Positions 11,620-22,667 of a stretch of DNA of 64,000 nucleotides are shown in pieces. Made by a program: the position numbers and the translations under genes. The notes beneath the pieces are model-generated. The model saw only the letters and a list, made by a program, of their open reading frames with translations. It was not told where the DNA came from and did not search any database. Numbering within the stretch: position 1 is the first letter of the stretch; the number at the start of each line of letters is the position of its first letter. The stretch comes from Lumbricus rubellus (Eukaryota > Annelida > Clitellata > Crassiclitellata > Lumbricidae). The DNA lies in contig OX243815.1 in assembly GCA_945859605.1 (NCBI GenBank), positions 36,093,551-36,157,550 on the forward strand, in the 5' to 3' direction.

Positions 11620-11654
<35 letters not shown>
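11600..11654. repeat. (TA)n microsatellite
   Basis: AT-only tract within the host intron, mostly alternating ta. Confidence 0.9.
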
Positions 11655-11656
<2 letters not shown>

Positions 11657-11745
11657 TATAGCTTTCTGCCGACGCACTACAAGCAGCGAAACATAATCAG
11701 ATCAACTTTTTGCTGATTGTGATCAGATTCGTTCGTTATTCACAG

Positions 11746-12018
11746 GCATCTCAAGTCATCTCAAGTCATCTCAAGTCATCTCAAGTCATCTCAAGTCATC
11801 TCAAGTCATCTCAAGTCATCTCAAGTCATCTCAAGTCATCTCAAGTCATCTCAAGTCATCTCAAGTCATCTCAAGTCATCTCGTCATCTCGTCATCTCAA
11901 GTCATCTCAAGTCATCTCAAGTCATCTCAAGTCATCTCAAGTCATCTCAAGTCATCTCAAGTCATCTCAAGTCATCTCAAGTCATCTCAAGTCATCTCAA
12001 GTCATCTCAAGTCATCTC
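11746..12018. repeat. 10-bp minisatellite (catctcaagt)n
   Basis: About 26 copies of catctcaagt with a short cgt interruption near 11881. The 10-bp period keeps all frames open. Confidence 0.95.
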
Positions 12019-12639
12019 TGGTGCATGTGTCCCGCAGCATCCATGCAGTTATTCTTCGTATTCGTATACGATCGTATAATCTCTAAATTGCTATAACGCG
12101 TCACTCGAAAGCCAAGCGCAGGGCACCAGCTTATTCACGAGAGCCTCACTTTATATATATATTTAGTTCTATAGTCCATGCAGAACATGACTTTGCTTGA
12201 CTCTTCTATTCTCACCCATACAACACACACACCCCATCCATTCCAATCTTCTCTTTCTGCATGATGACTTCCATTGCTTCTTGTCCAGTTCTCTCTCTCT
12301 CTCTCTCTTTGTCTCTGTCTCTGTCTCTCTGTCTGACAGATTCGTGCTTACTCTTGTCCTGCCATGAATATATGATACATTCAACTTTCTTATCAACCAC
12401 TTAATTTGACGAGATGTATACAATCGTCTCTTGTTTGGCACCGTCATTGGCATGCATGTCCCTCATCCACACAACTGCTGCATGACAAAAAACTATTGCA
12501 TTGTATAAGCATGATACATGCATAGCCTATATAATATATATATATATATATATACATGTATTTATCCTACAGGTTGACGATGCAGACAGATCACTCTCAT
12601 CTGGAATGTAGAGATCTGGATGCAATGTGCAATGCACCG
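12019..12639. other. Intronic DNA, no gene seen
   Basis: Mixed sequence with a short (ct)n run near 12292-12330 and a (ta)n run near 12530-12552. No exon pattern found. Confidence 0.4.
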
Positions 12640-13028
12640 ATCCCTGCCTCCCTCTCTCCCTCCCTCTTTCCCTCTCTCTCTCCCTCTTTCCCTCTCTCTC
12701 TCCCTCTCTCTCTCCCTCTCTCCCTCCCTCTCTCCCTCTCTCCCTCTCTCCCTCCCTCTCTCCCTCTCTTTCTCTCCCTCTCCCTCTCTCTCTCCCTCCC
12801 TCTCTCCCTCCCTCTCTCCCTTCCTCCCTCCCTCTTTCCCTCTCTCTCTCCCTCTCTCTCTCCCTCTCTCCCTCCCTCTCTCCCTCTCTCCCTCTCTCCC
12901 TCCCTCTCTCCCTCTCTCCCTCCCTCTCTCCCTCTCTCTCTCCCTCCCTCTCTCCCTCCCTCTCTCCCTTCCTCCCTCTCTCCCTCTCTCCCTCTCTCCC
13001 TCCTCTCTCCCTCTCTCCCTCCTCTCTC
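12640..13028. repeat. Pyrimidine tract (CCCT/CT)n
   Basis: Nearly pure ccctctctccctc sequence of about 390 bp. Open frames on both strands are artefacts of the repeat. Confidence 0.95.
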
Positions 13029-13155
13029 AAGAGCGAGCGTCGTCGTCGTCTCTTAATGTTTCCATCTCTAATAGAAACCCACACATACGTATACATGTAC
13101 ACGCACATACATGTACACTGTCATATACAGCAGCAGAGCCACTTATCATGTATAC

Positions 13156-13158
<3 letters not shown>

Positions 13159-13211
<53 letters not shown>
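13159..13211. repeat. (CTG)n triplet repeat
   Basis: About 17 uninterrupted ctg triplets in the intron between visible exons 6 and 7, transcribed as CAG repeats on the gene's sense strand. Confidence 0.97.
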
Positions 13212-13213
<2 letters not shown>

Positions 13214-13344
13214 CTATGAGAGACGGCGACTCTCCTTTTTCCATTTCCATTGCCGCTCTTATGACTTGCAATCACTGAGAACATAAAAACGAGTTTAGCG
13301 GACGAAGGCTTTTATCAGAATGAATGGTCATCGGTGGTTGCATT

Positions 13345-13384
13345 GCTCTCTCAGTCTCTGTCTGTCTGTTTGTCTCTGTCTCTG

Positions 13385-13445
<61 letters not shown>

Positions 13446-13512
13446 ATCTCTGTCTGTCTGTCTGTCTCTGTCTCTCTCTGCCTCTGTCTATGCCTCTCTC
13501 TCTCTCTCGTCC
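13345..13512. repeat. (TCTG/TC)n microsatellite
   Basis: Run of tctctg and tc units in a host intron. Confidence 0.93.
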
Positions 13513-14089
13513 TCCTCCAATCCTATCCAGCGAATAATAATATATCCTATCCACTCTCTTCGTTTCATTACATCCAAAGCCCATTGCAGAAGTCCAACTC
13601 TCATTCGAATAGCTTATCCAACAGACCAATGCTTCGGAGCGCACATAATTTTTATATATACGCATGCACATAATATGTATACGTATGTAACTATGTATGC
13701 ATGCATGCATGTACGTGTCCATATTCCTTTATCGTTGTAGGGTGCATTGTACAAAAATGTATGTATGCATTCTACGTATGTATGCAATAGATCTATACAT
13801 TTAGGTGTACGATCATGTTTTAACATTTTGTGCTTAGATCTAAACAAAATACGTGAGTACGTATGTAAGAAACCTTTAATAAATCACACAGATTTTCTTG
13901 TATATAAAACTGCAATTTAAAGTGCTTCATTTCCCGTGACTTGCAATGCGACTGTGTGTTGGTGTCTGTAGTGTGTGATGCTGTAACGCGACGCATATCT
14001 AGCCATTTATCAAAGAACCCCCCTCCTTCCACATGAATGGGTCTGCATAATTATAATTATAATTGAATGGGTGTCTACTATATATATAC
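13513..14089. other. Intronic DNA, no feature seen
   Basis: AT-rich sequence with gtatgtatgc-like words and no further exon. Confidence 0.4.
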
Positions 14090-14189
14090 CTTCGGTGAAT
14101 TCGAGTAGAAAAGGTCCGTCTTTGGCTGTACGAAGACCTCGACAGGTGGCGTCGGCGCTCATCGCCAGCGAAACTTCATTGCCATACTG
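14090..14189 (-). CDS. Host gene exon 6 of those visible
   Basis: Acceptor 'gaagtatcag' ends at 14190; donor GTATAT starts at 14089. The 100 nt enter in phase 0 and leave in phase 1. They contain MSADATCRGL followed by DGPFLLEF, the kind of single-Cys strand pattern that in this family follows the RYRCF block of the preceding exon. Confidence 0.82.
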
Positions 14190-15035
14190 CTGATACTTCT
14201 ATAATTATGCATACAACAGACACTGATGTGCTTTAATATAGACAATATATGTTGCAGATCCTGCTTTTGCTGCTGCTGAAACTTTTGGTTCTAGACAAAA
14301 CTAAGTCTTCATTCTGTTCAAATTTGAATACGAAGGGTCCACTGAATCTGTTGCGCGTATAGTGATAATTATTTCGTTAACGAAAAAAACTAACATTATA
14401 GGCCTACAAATAAACGACTTCTTTAACGAAAACTAGAATTAAAAGAAGGAGTTAGTTTGGCTTCAGAAACAAAATTAGGAATTAAAATATAAATTATAAA
14501 TTGCAAAACTAAAACTTTACTGATGAACGAGAATATGAATACATATTCAGAACTAAAATCCTTTTAATTCTTGTCAGAGAGCGAATGAAATGGCAAACGA
14601 TCGAAACACGGAACACTTTGTGTTAGATGAAGGCGCTATTCCCATTCCGTCGACTCGATGTATTGTAATATGCTATCTGTGGTCATCTTTGTGTATTAAT
14701 TGTCCCTCATATCGGCTATATTGGAAAGAATTTATCTGTATATGGAATCTTGAATGATAAACGAAGCCATCACATGAATATTTAGATAGGACTGAGAGTG
14801 TCCTTGAAATTTAGATCTAACAGACATGTCATAGTGACGATAGAACTATCTCGACAGCACTGAGATTAAATAATTATTTGGAAAACAAAATTATTACCTA
14901 AAATCGTTTGACAACTAAAAAAAGGATATGCAAAGTTAGATGTGGAGCAAAATCAGAATTACAATCAAGGGATTTAGAAACACACAACTGATTTAAAACT
15001 CAAATCGAAAAACCTTTCCAACTCTATAAGTGCGG
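14190..15035. other. Intronic DNA, no feature seen
   Basis: AT-rich sequence without repeats or coding frames that I could support. Confidence 0.45.
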
Positions 15036-15142
15036 CTGCAACTATACTTCGTCTCTACATGCCTTCCTTCCCCCTTCTCTCCCTCTCTCTCCTTCTCTTC
15101 ACTCGTCGTGAATTTGCAAGTGCAGACGAAGTATAGTTGCAG
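15036..15142. repeat. Perfect 19-bp inverted repeat
   Basis: Left arm ctgcaactatacttcgtct (15036-15054) and right arm agacgaagtatagttgcag (15124-15142) are exact reverse complements around a pyrimidine-rich 69-bp loop. It could fold as a hairpin or be the ends of a small foldback element. Confidence 0.85.
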
Positions 15143-15500
15143 GGAGAGAGAGCCTCAGAGAGGCAGAGAGAAAGAGAAGGTGAGAGGGAGACAGACATGA
15201 GGGAGGCAGGCAGTCATGAGGGAAGAGAGAGAGACAGAGAAAGGCAGGTATACAAAGAGAGGGAGAGACGGAGAGACGGAGAGTGGGAGGCAGGGATGTG
15301 GGAGATTAAGAAGGCAGGGAAGCAGGAAGACAGGAAGGCAGGGAGGGCGAGAGAGGGAGAGAAAGAAGAGAGAAAGACCGAGAGATAATGAGACAGGCAG
15401 AGAGGAAGAAAGTGGTGGAGAGAGGAGAGAGGGGATTGATAGAGGGAGCGGGGTAGAGGGACGTATACGGACAAAGAGAGGAAGAGACAGAAACCGAAGT
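15143..15500. repeat. Purine-rich (GA)n-like low-complexity tract
   Basis: Gagagaggg and ggcagggag words dominate. Open frames crossing it on both strands are not supported as genes. Confidence 0.8.
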
Positions 15501-15555
15501 CTAAGCAAATAGAGAAAGAGTCATGAGACGTGTTAGACGAGTCGTCAACAAGCAT

Positions 15556-15556
15556 C

Positions 15557-15588
<32 letters not shown>

Positions 15589-15592
15589 GCAT
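15556..15592. repeat. (AGC)n triplet repeat next to a splice donor
   Basis: A cag/agc run interrupted by aac and atc. On the gene's sense strand it is (CTG)n starting about 14 nt downstream of the exon 5 donor. Confidence 0.9.
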
Positions 15593-15605
15593 CAGTAAGT
15601 CTCAC

Positions 15606-15715
15606 AAAGCATCGGTATCTGTCGTCCTTTGCATCTGAATCCATTCCTGTCAGTCGACTGTAGAGATAAGTTTCCGACCCATCCTTCCAACTCGCGAGAC
15701 ATTCAAAGTCCAATT
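15606..15715 (-). CDS. Host gene exon 5 of those visible
   Basis: The acceptor 'gctgttgcag' ends at 15716 and the donor GTGAGA starts at 15605. The 110 nt enter in phase 1 and leave in phase 0. They encode FECLASWKDGSETYLYS and, at the end, DDRYRCF, a strongly conserved-looking block. The exon is sandwiched between repeats: the 18-bp minisatellite abuts its acceptor and a CTG tract follows its donor. Confidence 0.88.
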
Positions 15716-15905
15716 CTGCAACAGCAGAAACACACTCAACAGCAGAAACACACTCAACAGCAGAAACACACTCAACAGCAGAAACACACTCAACAGCAGA
15801 AACACACTCAACAGCAGAAACACACTCAACAGCAGAAACACACTCAACAGCAGAAACACACTCAACAGCAGAAACACACTCAACAGCAGAAACACACTCA
15901 GCGCC
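15716..15905. repeat. 18-bp minisatellite abutting a splice acceptor
   Basis: Ten copies of cagcagaaacacactcaa. On the gene's sense strand the last copy supplies the tttctgctgttgcag polypyrimidine tract and acceptor of exon 5. Confidence 0.95.
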
Positions 15906-15942
15906 AACCGACGATCAACAGCGTCATGCATCTGAGTTGGAA

Positions 15943-16032
15943 GAAGGAAGAAGAAGAAGAAGAAGAAGAAGAGGAGGAGAAGGAGGAGAAGGAAGAAGAG
16001 GAGAAGGAGAAGGAAGAAGAAGAGGAGAAGGA
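15943..16032. repeat. (GAA/GAG)n microsatellite
   Basis: Run of gaa and gag triplets within a host intron. Confidence 0.95.
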
Positions 16033-17090
16033 GGCAGAGACAGCTAGACACAATCTCTGCCGATCATCAGGAGACGAGGACTTAATGGAAATCCATTTGA
16101 AAGCCAGTTATCATCAATGCCTCTGGGGCGCTGCGTAAATTATTCCGTCCGATGAAGGAATGGCAGCAACTAATGTCAGCAGCAGCAGCAGCAGCAGTAG
16201 CAGCAGCCGAAAGCGATCCTCCTTCCAATGTCCATCTTCCACATCGTTCGGCAAATTGATGCAGATATCTAATGATTTTATGCAGCAAACCACATTTAAC
16301 GGCCTCTTATACATGTAAGTAAGAGATGTGGAGCACAGGATCGCCCCCCCCTACACACAATAACAACAACATTATCATCTCTCGCACAAAGTATTTCATG
16401 GAAACATGATGTGGCCATTTCTGTGCAATTATAAGCATCACAATGCATTGGCAAAATAGACAATATGCCTACAACTTCTGATCTTGTGAGATCAGTTTGC
16501 AACAGTTATGGTCTATCTATCTATCTGAGGAACTTATGTAGCGTCTCTTAAAGGTGGCTATTCAGAGGCGCTCCGGCCACAGAGGAAAATCTTGAGTATA
16601 CTTTGTAAAAAAAAGTCTCGCAGAAGAGAATGTTTGCCAAGACGTAGGCTGAGGTAAGATAGGGTATCGATTTAATGATCATAGGCCTAATGATATAATG
16701 TCTTTGTTAAACTTCCAACTGACGAACTGGATTATGAACAGCCTACAATAATTAATTATTGATAGTATAATTGATGGACTGCAGGTTAAGTTAGGTTGAA
16801 TTGCCTCTGTGTATACAGCAATCCCTGTGACGACGTCATTCACAGTTTCAACATTTTCATTCGACCCCAGATTCTTGTTATTCTTCTTTGTATCTTGAAC
16901 TATCTTCCTAATTGCCAATAAGTGAGTCAAGACCAGTGGCGTATATATATCTCACTGGAGCCATCAACGTATATAGGCTAGACCAAGAAATGGGTCGCTT
17001 TTTTTTATCTGAGGTTGGCAGCTGTACATGCACTGTCATGCAGTACATGTCATGTCATGCCATGTCATGCCATTGTCATGGCACACTTAC
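16033..17090. other. Intronic DNA
   Basis: Contains an (agc)n run at about 16178-16208, a possible LINE/SINE-derived scrap near 16540-16600 (cagaggcgctcc) and a catgt/catgc-rich patch at 17040-17080. No exon found. Confidence 0.45.
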
Positions 17091-17267
17091 CCTTGCCGTT
17101 GTAGAGAGCTGATTTCTCGCAGTGTTTGAACTGGACTCTGTACTTTGAAGGAGCAGCGCACGGCTGCGCGTAGGAAGCATCGGCGTCACAGAAGCCGTGC
17201 AATAGGTCGCTGTATTTGACGTTGTATGCTTTTTCTTGGAACGGACATCGGATGGGAATAGACGGTT
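17091..17267 (-). CDS. Host gene exon 4 of those visible
   Basis: The acceptor 'gtgatag' ends at 17268 and the donor GTAAGT starts at 17090. The 177 nt enter and leave in phase 1. They encode IRCPFQEKAYNVKYSD, then DADASYAQPC and YRVQFKHCEKSALY, a module with four to five cysteines. A matching phase and the family-like order (CPF... before ECLASWKDG...) support the join to exon 5. Confidence 0.85.
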
Positions 17268-17268
17268 C

Positions 17269-17749
17269 TATCACATCAATCACAAAACACCAGATGATGT
17301 CATCATTTCAAATAAAATTTCTAATCATGTCTTCTTCATCATCTAGGCCGATAGTTATGAAGATTACTATTATGAATCGATTATACACTGAAGATCACTA
17401 GCATCATTCTATTCAGGCGACAATAATAATTATTAGGCATAGACTTATGTACGAAGGGTGGATCGTTGTATAATTCTACCACGAAGTTAGATAGCAAGAC
17501 GCTCTCTGTTTCCATGCAGTGTCTCTGGATTTGATGTGCAGCGGATCGAATCATTGCGACGGTTCCTACACGGCTCCGACATGAACTGAAGAGACAAGAT
17601 GGCGATTTTATTTCAATGCGAATGTCAGTTCTTTATAATAGGAGGAGTATTGTAGCAATTCAATGACGCCTCTTTCTGCTAAGAAAGCTCCAAGAGGCAG
17701 AGTATAGATGCGTTGCAATGGAATGGAATTGGGTCGCAAGGCATTGAGG
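17269..17749. other. Intronic DNA, no feature seen
   Basis: No repeat or coding segment recognised. Confidence 0.4.
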
Positions 17750-18347
17750 AGCGGCATTGGGAATGACGGTGGCATGGTGTGGCAAGGCATTGAGAGTGAC
17801 GGTGGCATTGGGTGGTAAGGCATTGGGAGTGACGGTGGCATTGGGTGGTAAGGCATTGGGAGTGACGGTGGCATAGGGTGGTAAGGTATTGGGAGTGACG
17901 GTGGAATGGGGTGGTAAAGCATTGGGAGTGACGGTGGCATTGGGTGGTAAGGCATTGGGAGTGACGGTGGCATTGGGTGGTAAGGCATTGGGAGTGACGG
18001 TGGCATAGGGTGGTAAGGTATTGGGAGTGACGGTGGCATTGGGTGGTAAGGCATTGGGAGTGACGGTGGCATTGGGTGGTAAGGCATTGGGAGTGACGGT
18101 GGCATTGGGTGGTAAGGCATTGGGAGTGACGGTATAATTGCGTGGTAAAGCATTGGGAGTGACGGTGGCATTGGGTGGTAAGGCATTGGGAGTGACGGTG
18201 GCATTGGGTGGTAAGGCATTGGGAGTGACGGTGGCATTGGGTGGTAAGGTATTGGGAGTGACGGTGGCATTGAGTGGTAAGGCATTGGGAGTGACGGTGG
18301 CATAGGGTGGTAAGGCATTGGGAGTGACGGTGGCATTGGGTGACATT
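17750..18347. repeat. 33-bp minisatellite
   Basis: About 18 copies of a 33-bp unit containing gcattgggagtgacggtggc. Being a multiple of three, it keeps two minus-strand frames open for 228 and 250 codons (Pro/Met-rich strings). It lies in the intron between exons 3 and 4, so coding use is unlikely. Confidence 0.93.
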
Positions 18348-19186
18348 GACCTGGATTCATGCTGTGGATGAGATCATTTGAGGTCGATCCATTTCTTAGC
18401 GTCTGTCATTTTCATCCGAATTTGCGAAGATTGATGAAGAATTGACGGATCGCCGATGGACACAATGCCGAACGATAAAACCCAATCACGTCTTGGTAAA
18501 TTAAGTTTGACAGGGTGTATGACAGCCCATCTCCCACCCCATCCAGAGCGCTTAACGGGCCCCTCTGCCCACTGCCCACTGCATGCCCAGTAGCCATCTC
18601 CATCTATGCGACAGCTGCGCAACTCCTGCAGTATATATAGCCGCTGACAGCGAAGATGATGCCGGTGTTGGTGATGTCCATAATCATTAATCATCATCAT
18701 TACAATGATGACAAAGAAGAAGGAAAAACGGAATGGAGGTCATTGTCGAGTCCTGTGGCATGTGCTGTTACGAAAGGAGTCTGATGGAAGGCCACACTAA
18801 TGTGGTTGAAGCAACTTTAATCATCAGTTTTATGATATAATCAAGCACATTCGCTGTGGCAAATAGCGAATTCTATACGTTTAATTCTTCCATCACACTG
18901 CAAGGCATTTGGTAACATTTTAGAATGAACCGTTTAATTTATAGTCATATTCAGATCCAGATATTAGCAACAGCAACAATAAAACCATAATTATATGAAG
19001 CGACATCATAAAGATGCAACTCCGATTCTTTTCTGCAGTTGGTCTGACAACGCCGTCTTCTGAAGGGAAGAAGAATGTCACGTTCGAACTCTTACCTGCT
19101 CTCAGTTTAATTTGCTGCTCATTTCTTTCTCTTGGTCTGGATCTGGAGCGTCTCTGAAATGAGATCTTGAAGGTGCGCTATATATA
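18348..19186. other. Intronic DNA, no gene seen
   Basis: Unique sequence. A LINE 3'-end-like patch (gagcgtctctgaaatgag) lies at 19146-19180. Confidence 0.4.
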
Positions 19187-20348
19187 CAGGGTGCGCCAAA
19201 AAAGACCCCCCCTAGGTTTTTTGCCAATATCTTGACCAAAAGTAAGAATTTCAGATTGAAATTTTACAGTCTTAAAGACAATTCATATTTACATATGATG
19301 ACCAGATTTCATCTAAATATGTCAAACAGAACAAACATTCTGCCACTTTTAGGAAGGTCACCCACCGTTTTTTGACAATTCAAAAACGAAACGCGAAAAA
19401 ATTAGGTTTTTTGCCAATATCTTAACCAAAAGTAAGTCAAAATGAAATTTTACAGGCGTGAATACAATTCATATTTACACATGAAGGCCCGAATTTCATC
19501 AAAATATTCCAAACACAACAAAAGTTATACCACTTTTGGTGAGACCACCCACCGTTTTTTGGCGATTCAAAAACGAAACGCAACAAAAGTGACAAAAACA
19601 CGATTTTTTAAGTCTCATCACAAATAACTGTTGTCAAATGAACTTGGTAGTGCTTCACAACTTGTGTTTAATGTGCCCACCACCAGTTCCAAAGCTTCTT
19701 TTGAGTCTCTTTGCAAAGTTCTTGATGGACCTGTTGACCAAGCTGATAGATTCCTTATTTACCAATTTGATTGTCATCTTGCTAAGTGACTTCTCAGTGA
19801 CGCACAGCTACGCTGGCACCCTGTTTCTTTTTTAAATAGTAATAATAATGATCATCGGACAATGTTAAGGCTATTTGATAACAATTATTATTTGAGATGA
19901 GAAAAAATCGTGTTTTTTTACTTTTTTTGTTGCGTTTCGCCTTTGAATCGTCAAAAAACGGTGGGTGGCCTCCATAAAAGTGGTATAACTTTTGTTCTGT
20001 TAAAAATAGTTTGATGAAATTTGACCATCATGTGCAGATATGAATTGTCTTTACGCATGTTAAATTTCATTTTGATATTCTTATTTTTAGCTAAGATATT
20101 GGCCAAAATAATGAGATTGTATTTTCGTGACTTTTTGCTGCGTCGCGTTTTTGAATCGTCCGAAAACGGTGGGTGACCTCCCTAAAAGCGACATAACTTT
20201 TGTTGTGTTTGAAATATTTTGATGAAATCTGGCCATCATGTGTAAATATGAATTGTCTATAAGCCTGTAAAATTTCATTTAGAAATTCTTACTTTTGGTC
20301 AAGATATTGGCAAAAATCTTAGGGAGGGTCCTTTTTTGGCGCACCCTG
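19187..20348. mobile_element. Mariner/IS630-type MITE, copy 1
   Basis: The element begins cagggtgcgccaaaaaa and ends with its reverse complement, flanked by TA on both sides (19185-19186 and 20349-20350), the target duplication of Tc1/mariner elements. Each half holds two diverged copies of a unit of about 200 bp (ttgccaatatcttg ... caaaaaacggtgggtgg) in mirror orientation around a unique core of about 230 bp. Length 1,162 bp. Confidence 0.9.
19655..19805 (-). pseudogene. Mariner-type transposase C-terminal remnant
   Basis: The unique core of the MITE reads, on the minus strand, about 48 open codons ending in RLKRSFGTGGGHIKHKL and a stop. The RS(I)KNF...KR...GGGH(I)-H-L ending is typical of the C-terminus of mariner/IS630 transposases. 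No DDE domain remains. Confidence 0.6.
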
Positions 20349-20419
20349 TATTCTGATTGATTGATTGATGTAAACTTTTCACAGCCATATTAAAGAGTAA
20401 TTTTGATGATCGTGTGTAC

Positions 20420-20500
20420 CTCTGACGAGCGTGTACAGAGGAGTCTCGACTCGAATCTGTGCACAGATCATTTTCAAACTGGCAGGAGATGTGCAAAAAC
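20420..20500 (-). CDS. Host gene exon 3 of those visible
   Basis: The acceptor 'tattttttag' ends at 20501 and the donor GTACAC starts at 20419. The 81 nt enter and leave in phase 1 and encode FCTSPASLKMICAQI and ETPLYTLVR. Two cysteines fit the CxS...C spacing that follows the YKE block of exon 2. The MITE at 19187-20348 lies 72 bp downstream. Confidence 0.87.
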
Positions 20501-20710
20501 CTAAAAAATATATACAAAGAAGACATTGAGTTAGTTAGTTTGACTCGATGATTTCTCTTGTCTTAATATCTGTATGATTCGAATAACCTAACTTAGTAAC
20601 TCTCAGCACTTAGTAGACACAAGTAATGCGAAAAAAGTGAAAACGTGTAATGCACTTAATAAGGCCAAACAAAAACTCTTCAGAGATAATAGAATCTGAG
20701 AAGAGAAAAG

Positions 20711-20731
20711 TCACACACACACACACACACA

Positions 20732-20788
<57 letters not shown>
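20711..20788. repeat. (CA)n microsatellite
   Basis: About 38 ca dinucleotides with one cc interruption. Confidence 0.97.
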
Positions 20789-20790
<2 letters not shown>

Positions 20791-21102
20791 ACAAAGTACA
20801 GAAAATTTAAATTTGATGCTCTATTGATAATGGATCGATGTGAAAAATAAATAAAAACAAGACAAAATTATAGAAAAGGAGTTGAATGAGGTAGAAACAT
20901 AATCGATGGGTATAAGACAAAACTATGAAGATGTAGATAGGCCTAATAATATTAGGCCTATATTATTAAATTATATTATAACACTAGACGAGAAGTTGAC
21001 GAGAACAGACTGAGTGAGACGAAGTGCAGACTATAATTATAATTATGACGAGACGCAGCATAGAGACTTTGACTTCATTTTAAATTAAAAAGCAGAACTA
21101 AC

Positions 21103-21170
21103 TTTCTTTGTACTGAATTAGGTTCCTGTGTTGACGAAGCAGAAGCAGACAGTGAAAGCAATTCTGCTCC
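21103..21170 (-). CDS. Host gene exon 2 of those visible
   Basis: The acceptor 'ttttctacag' ends at 21171 and the donor GTTAGT starts at 21102. The 68 nt enter in phase 2 and leave in phase 1. They encode CFHCLLLLRQHRNLIQYK, a C-x2-C...H-x-N-(V/L/I)-x-QYKE signature that I associate with this family. The Polinton's left TIR begins only 280 bp upstream of this exon. Confidence 0.87.
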
Positions 21171-21239
21171 CTGTAGAAAAAACGAAAACACATGCATTAA
21201 TTCGGTGTTTGACTTCTTCTATTTATTAACTTAGCATCA

Positions 21240-21345
21240 TTTCGGCTAGTTAGTGCAGAGAGCGCCTCTGAGTAGATATCTTGAAGAGGCGCTATCTTGA
21301 AGAGGCGCTATATAAATTCTCAGAATGAATGAATGAATTAATTAA
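21240..21345 (-). mobile_element. LINE 3'-tail fragment
   Basis: Contains gaggcgctatataaattctc and ends with a gaatgaatgaatg tail, matching the 3' UTR and tail of the LINE at 42.07 kb. Confidence 0.5.
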
Positions 21346-21450
21346 TTAAACAATGAAATGCAATGGTTCATTTCCAAGGCACAACAATAATGTGCTTCAC
21401 ACAAAAAAGCCATTAACGCTATTAGTAGTCAAATAAGGCCGGCCCTGACT

Positions 21451-21773
21451 CGGTTAAGTATTTTTACTAACTAGTAATTAATTAGTAATTAGTTAATTAT
21501 TATTAATAATTAGTTAAGGTAACTAGTTAAGGTAATTAGGTCAACTTAATTAGGGTAATTAGCCTATTATAATAATTAGGTCATAATAATTAGTAATTAT
21601 ATTAATTAGGTATTATATTAATTAGTAATTATAATAATTAGTATAATAATTAGTTTATTAATTAGGTAATATTAATTAGGTAATTATATTAATTAGGGTA
21701 ATTACTTAACCCTAATTAGCAGCGCTACAGGGCCGCCCCTCCCCGCCCCTCCCCGTCGCGGGGTCCGCAAGCG
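21451..21773 (+). repeat. Left terminal inverted repeat of element 1
   Basis: Starts cggttaagtatttttactaa, then about 250 bp built almost only of t, a and 'attagg' words, then a GC-rich end (ccgcccctccccg). It matches the right repeat with few differences. Weaker similarity extends outward to 'cctga' at 21444. Confidence 0.9.
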
Positions 21774-22110
21774 CGGGGTCCGGAAGTGCCAGAACCGGAA
21801 GTGCCGGAACCGGGAATCCGGGAATCCGGAACCAGAAGCGGACTTGGGAATGCGGGTTCGGAAGCGGGACTGGGAATGTGGGTCCGGAAGCGGCGCTGGG
21901 AATGCGGTACCGGAAGTGCCGGAACCGGGAATCCGGGAATCGGAAGTGCCAGAACCGGAAGTGCCGGAACCGGGAATCCGGGAATCCGGAGCCGGAAGCG
22001 GACTTGGGAATGCGGTACAGGAAGCGGGACTGGGAATATAGGTCTGGAAAACCGGACTGTGAATGTGGTATTGGAAGTGAGATTGGGAATGTGGCATCTT
22101 AACTCCACCA
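21774..22110. repeat. Subterminal GC-rich repeat
   Basis: Tandem near-copies of ggaagtgccggaaccggga and gaatccgggaatccgga. The same words occur inverted at 41638-41700, so this is part of the element's subterminal structure. Confidence 0.8.
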
Positions 22111-22667
22111 GCAACCACGGTGACCAACACCGATCGACTGCTAAGAATCTGACAGCCGTGGCTAACATCTGCCAGCATCTGGAACTTACTAAGCGGATGA
22201 TATCATCCATCCCTTGCTACAGCATCCGACAGCTGCTAAGAATCTGACATCAGCGTATGCCGTCCAGCACCTGGCGTGCATGACACCAGCACCAGCACCG
22301 GCCAGCCCCTGACGACTTCTAAGAATCTGACATCAGCATTTCACACCCACCACCACCCCCACCGCATGCTACAGCTGAGGCCTTCTACCCGCATGACATC
22401 AGCAAACACTCCGGCATGTCCAGACATGCATCGCATCGCCTAACCAGCTGTCATCATCCACGCCTTGATACAGTGGATGATGCTTACTAATCGTATGACA
22501 TCAGCATCTCACCCCCACCCACAACAGCAACCACCCTGTCTTGCAGCTCGCGCGGATGATATCAGCATCTCACCCCCACACACAACAGCAACCACCCTGT
22601 CTTGCACATGGAGCTTACTAAGCAGCTGATATCATCCAACTCTTCCAGCACCTGTCCCTTACAAACA
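22111..22667. repeat. Subterminal 'acatcagcat' repeats
   Basis: Recurrent 'tgacatcagcat' and 'ctgctaagaatctgacat' words, plus a tandem duplication of about 54 bp at 22502-22606 (atctcacccccac...caaccaccctgtcttgca). No coding frame seen before the ATG at 22668. Confidence 0.65.

Noticed and set aside
17608..18360. 250-codon Pro/Met-rich frame on the minus strand
   Set aside because: Product of a 33-bp minisatellite, open in two frames and located in an intron of the host gene.
21438..21450. A 6-bp target duplication for element 1
   Set aside because: Flanks ctgact and attcag do not match, nor do sequences shifted by a few bases. The ends may extend slightly (cctga) or have mutated.
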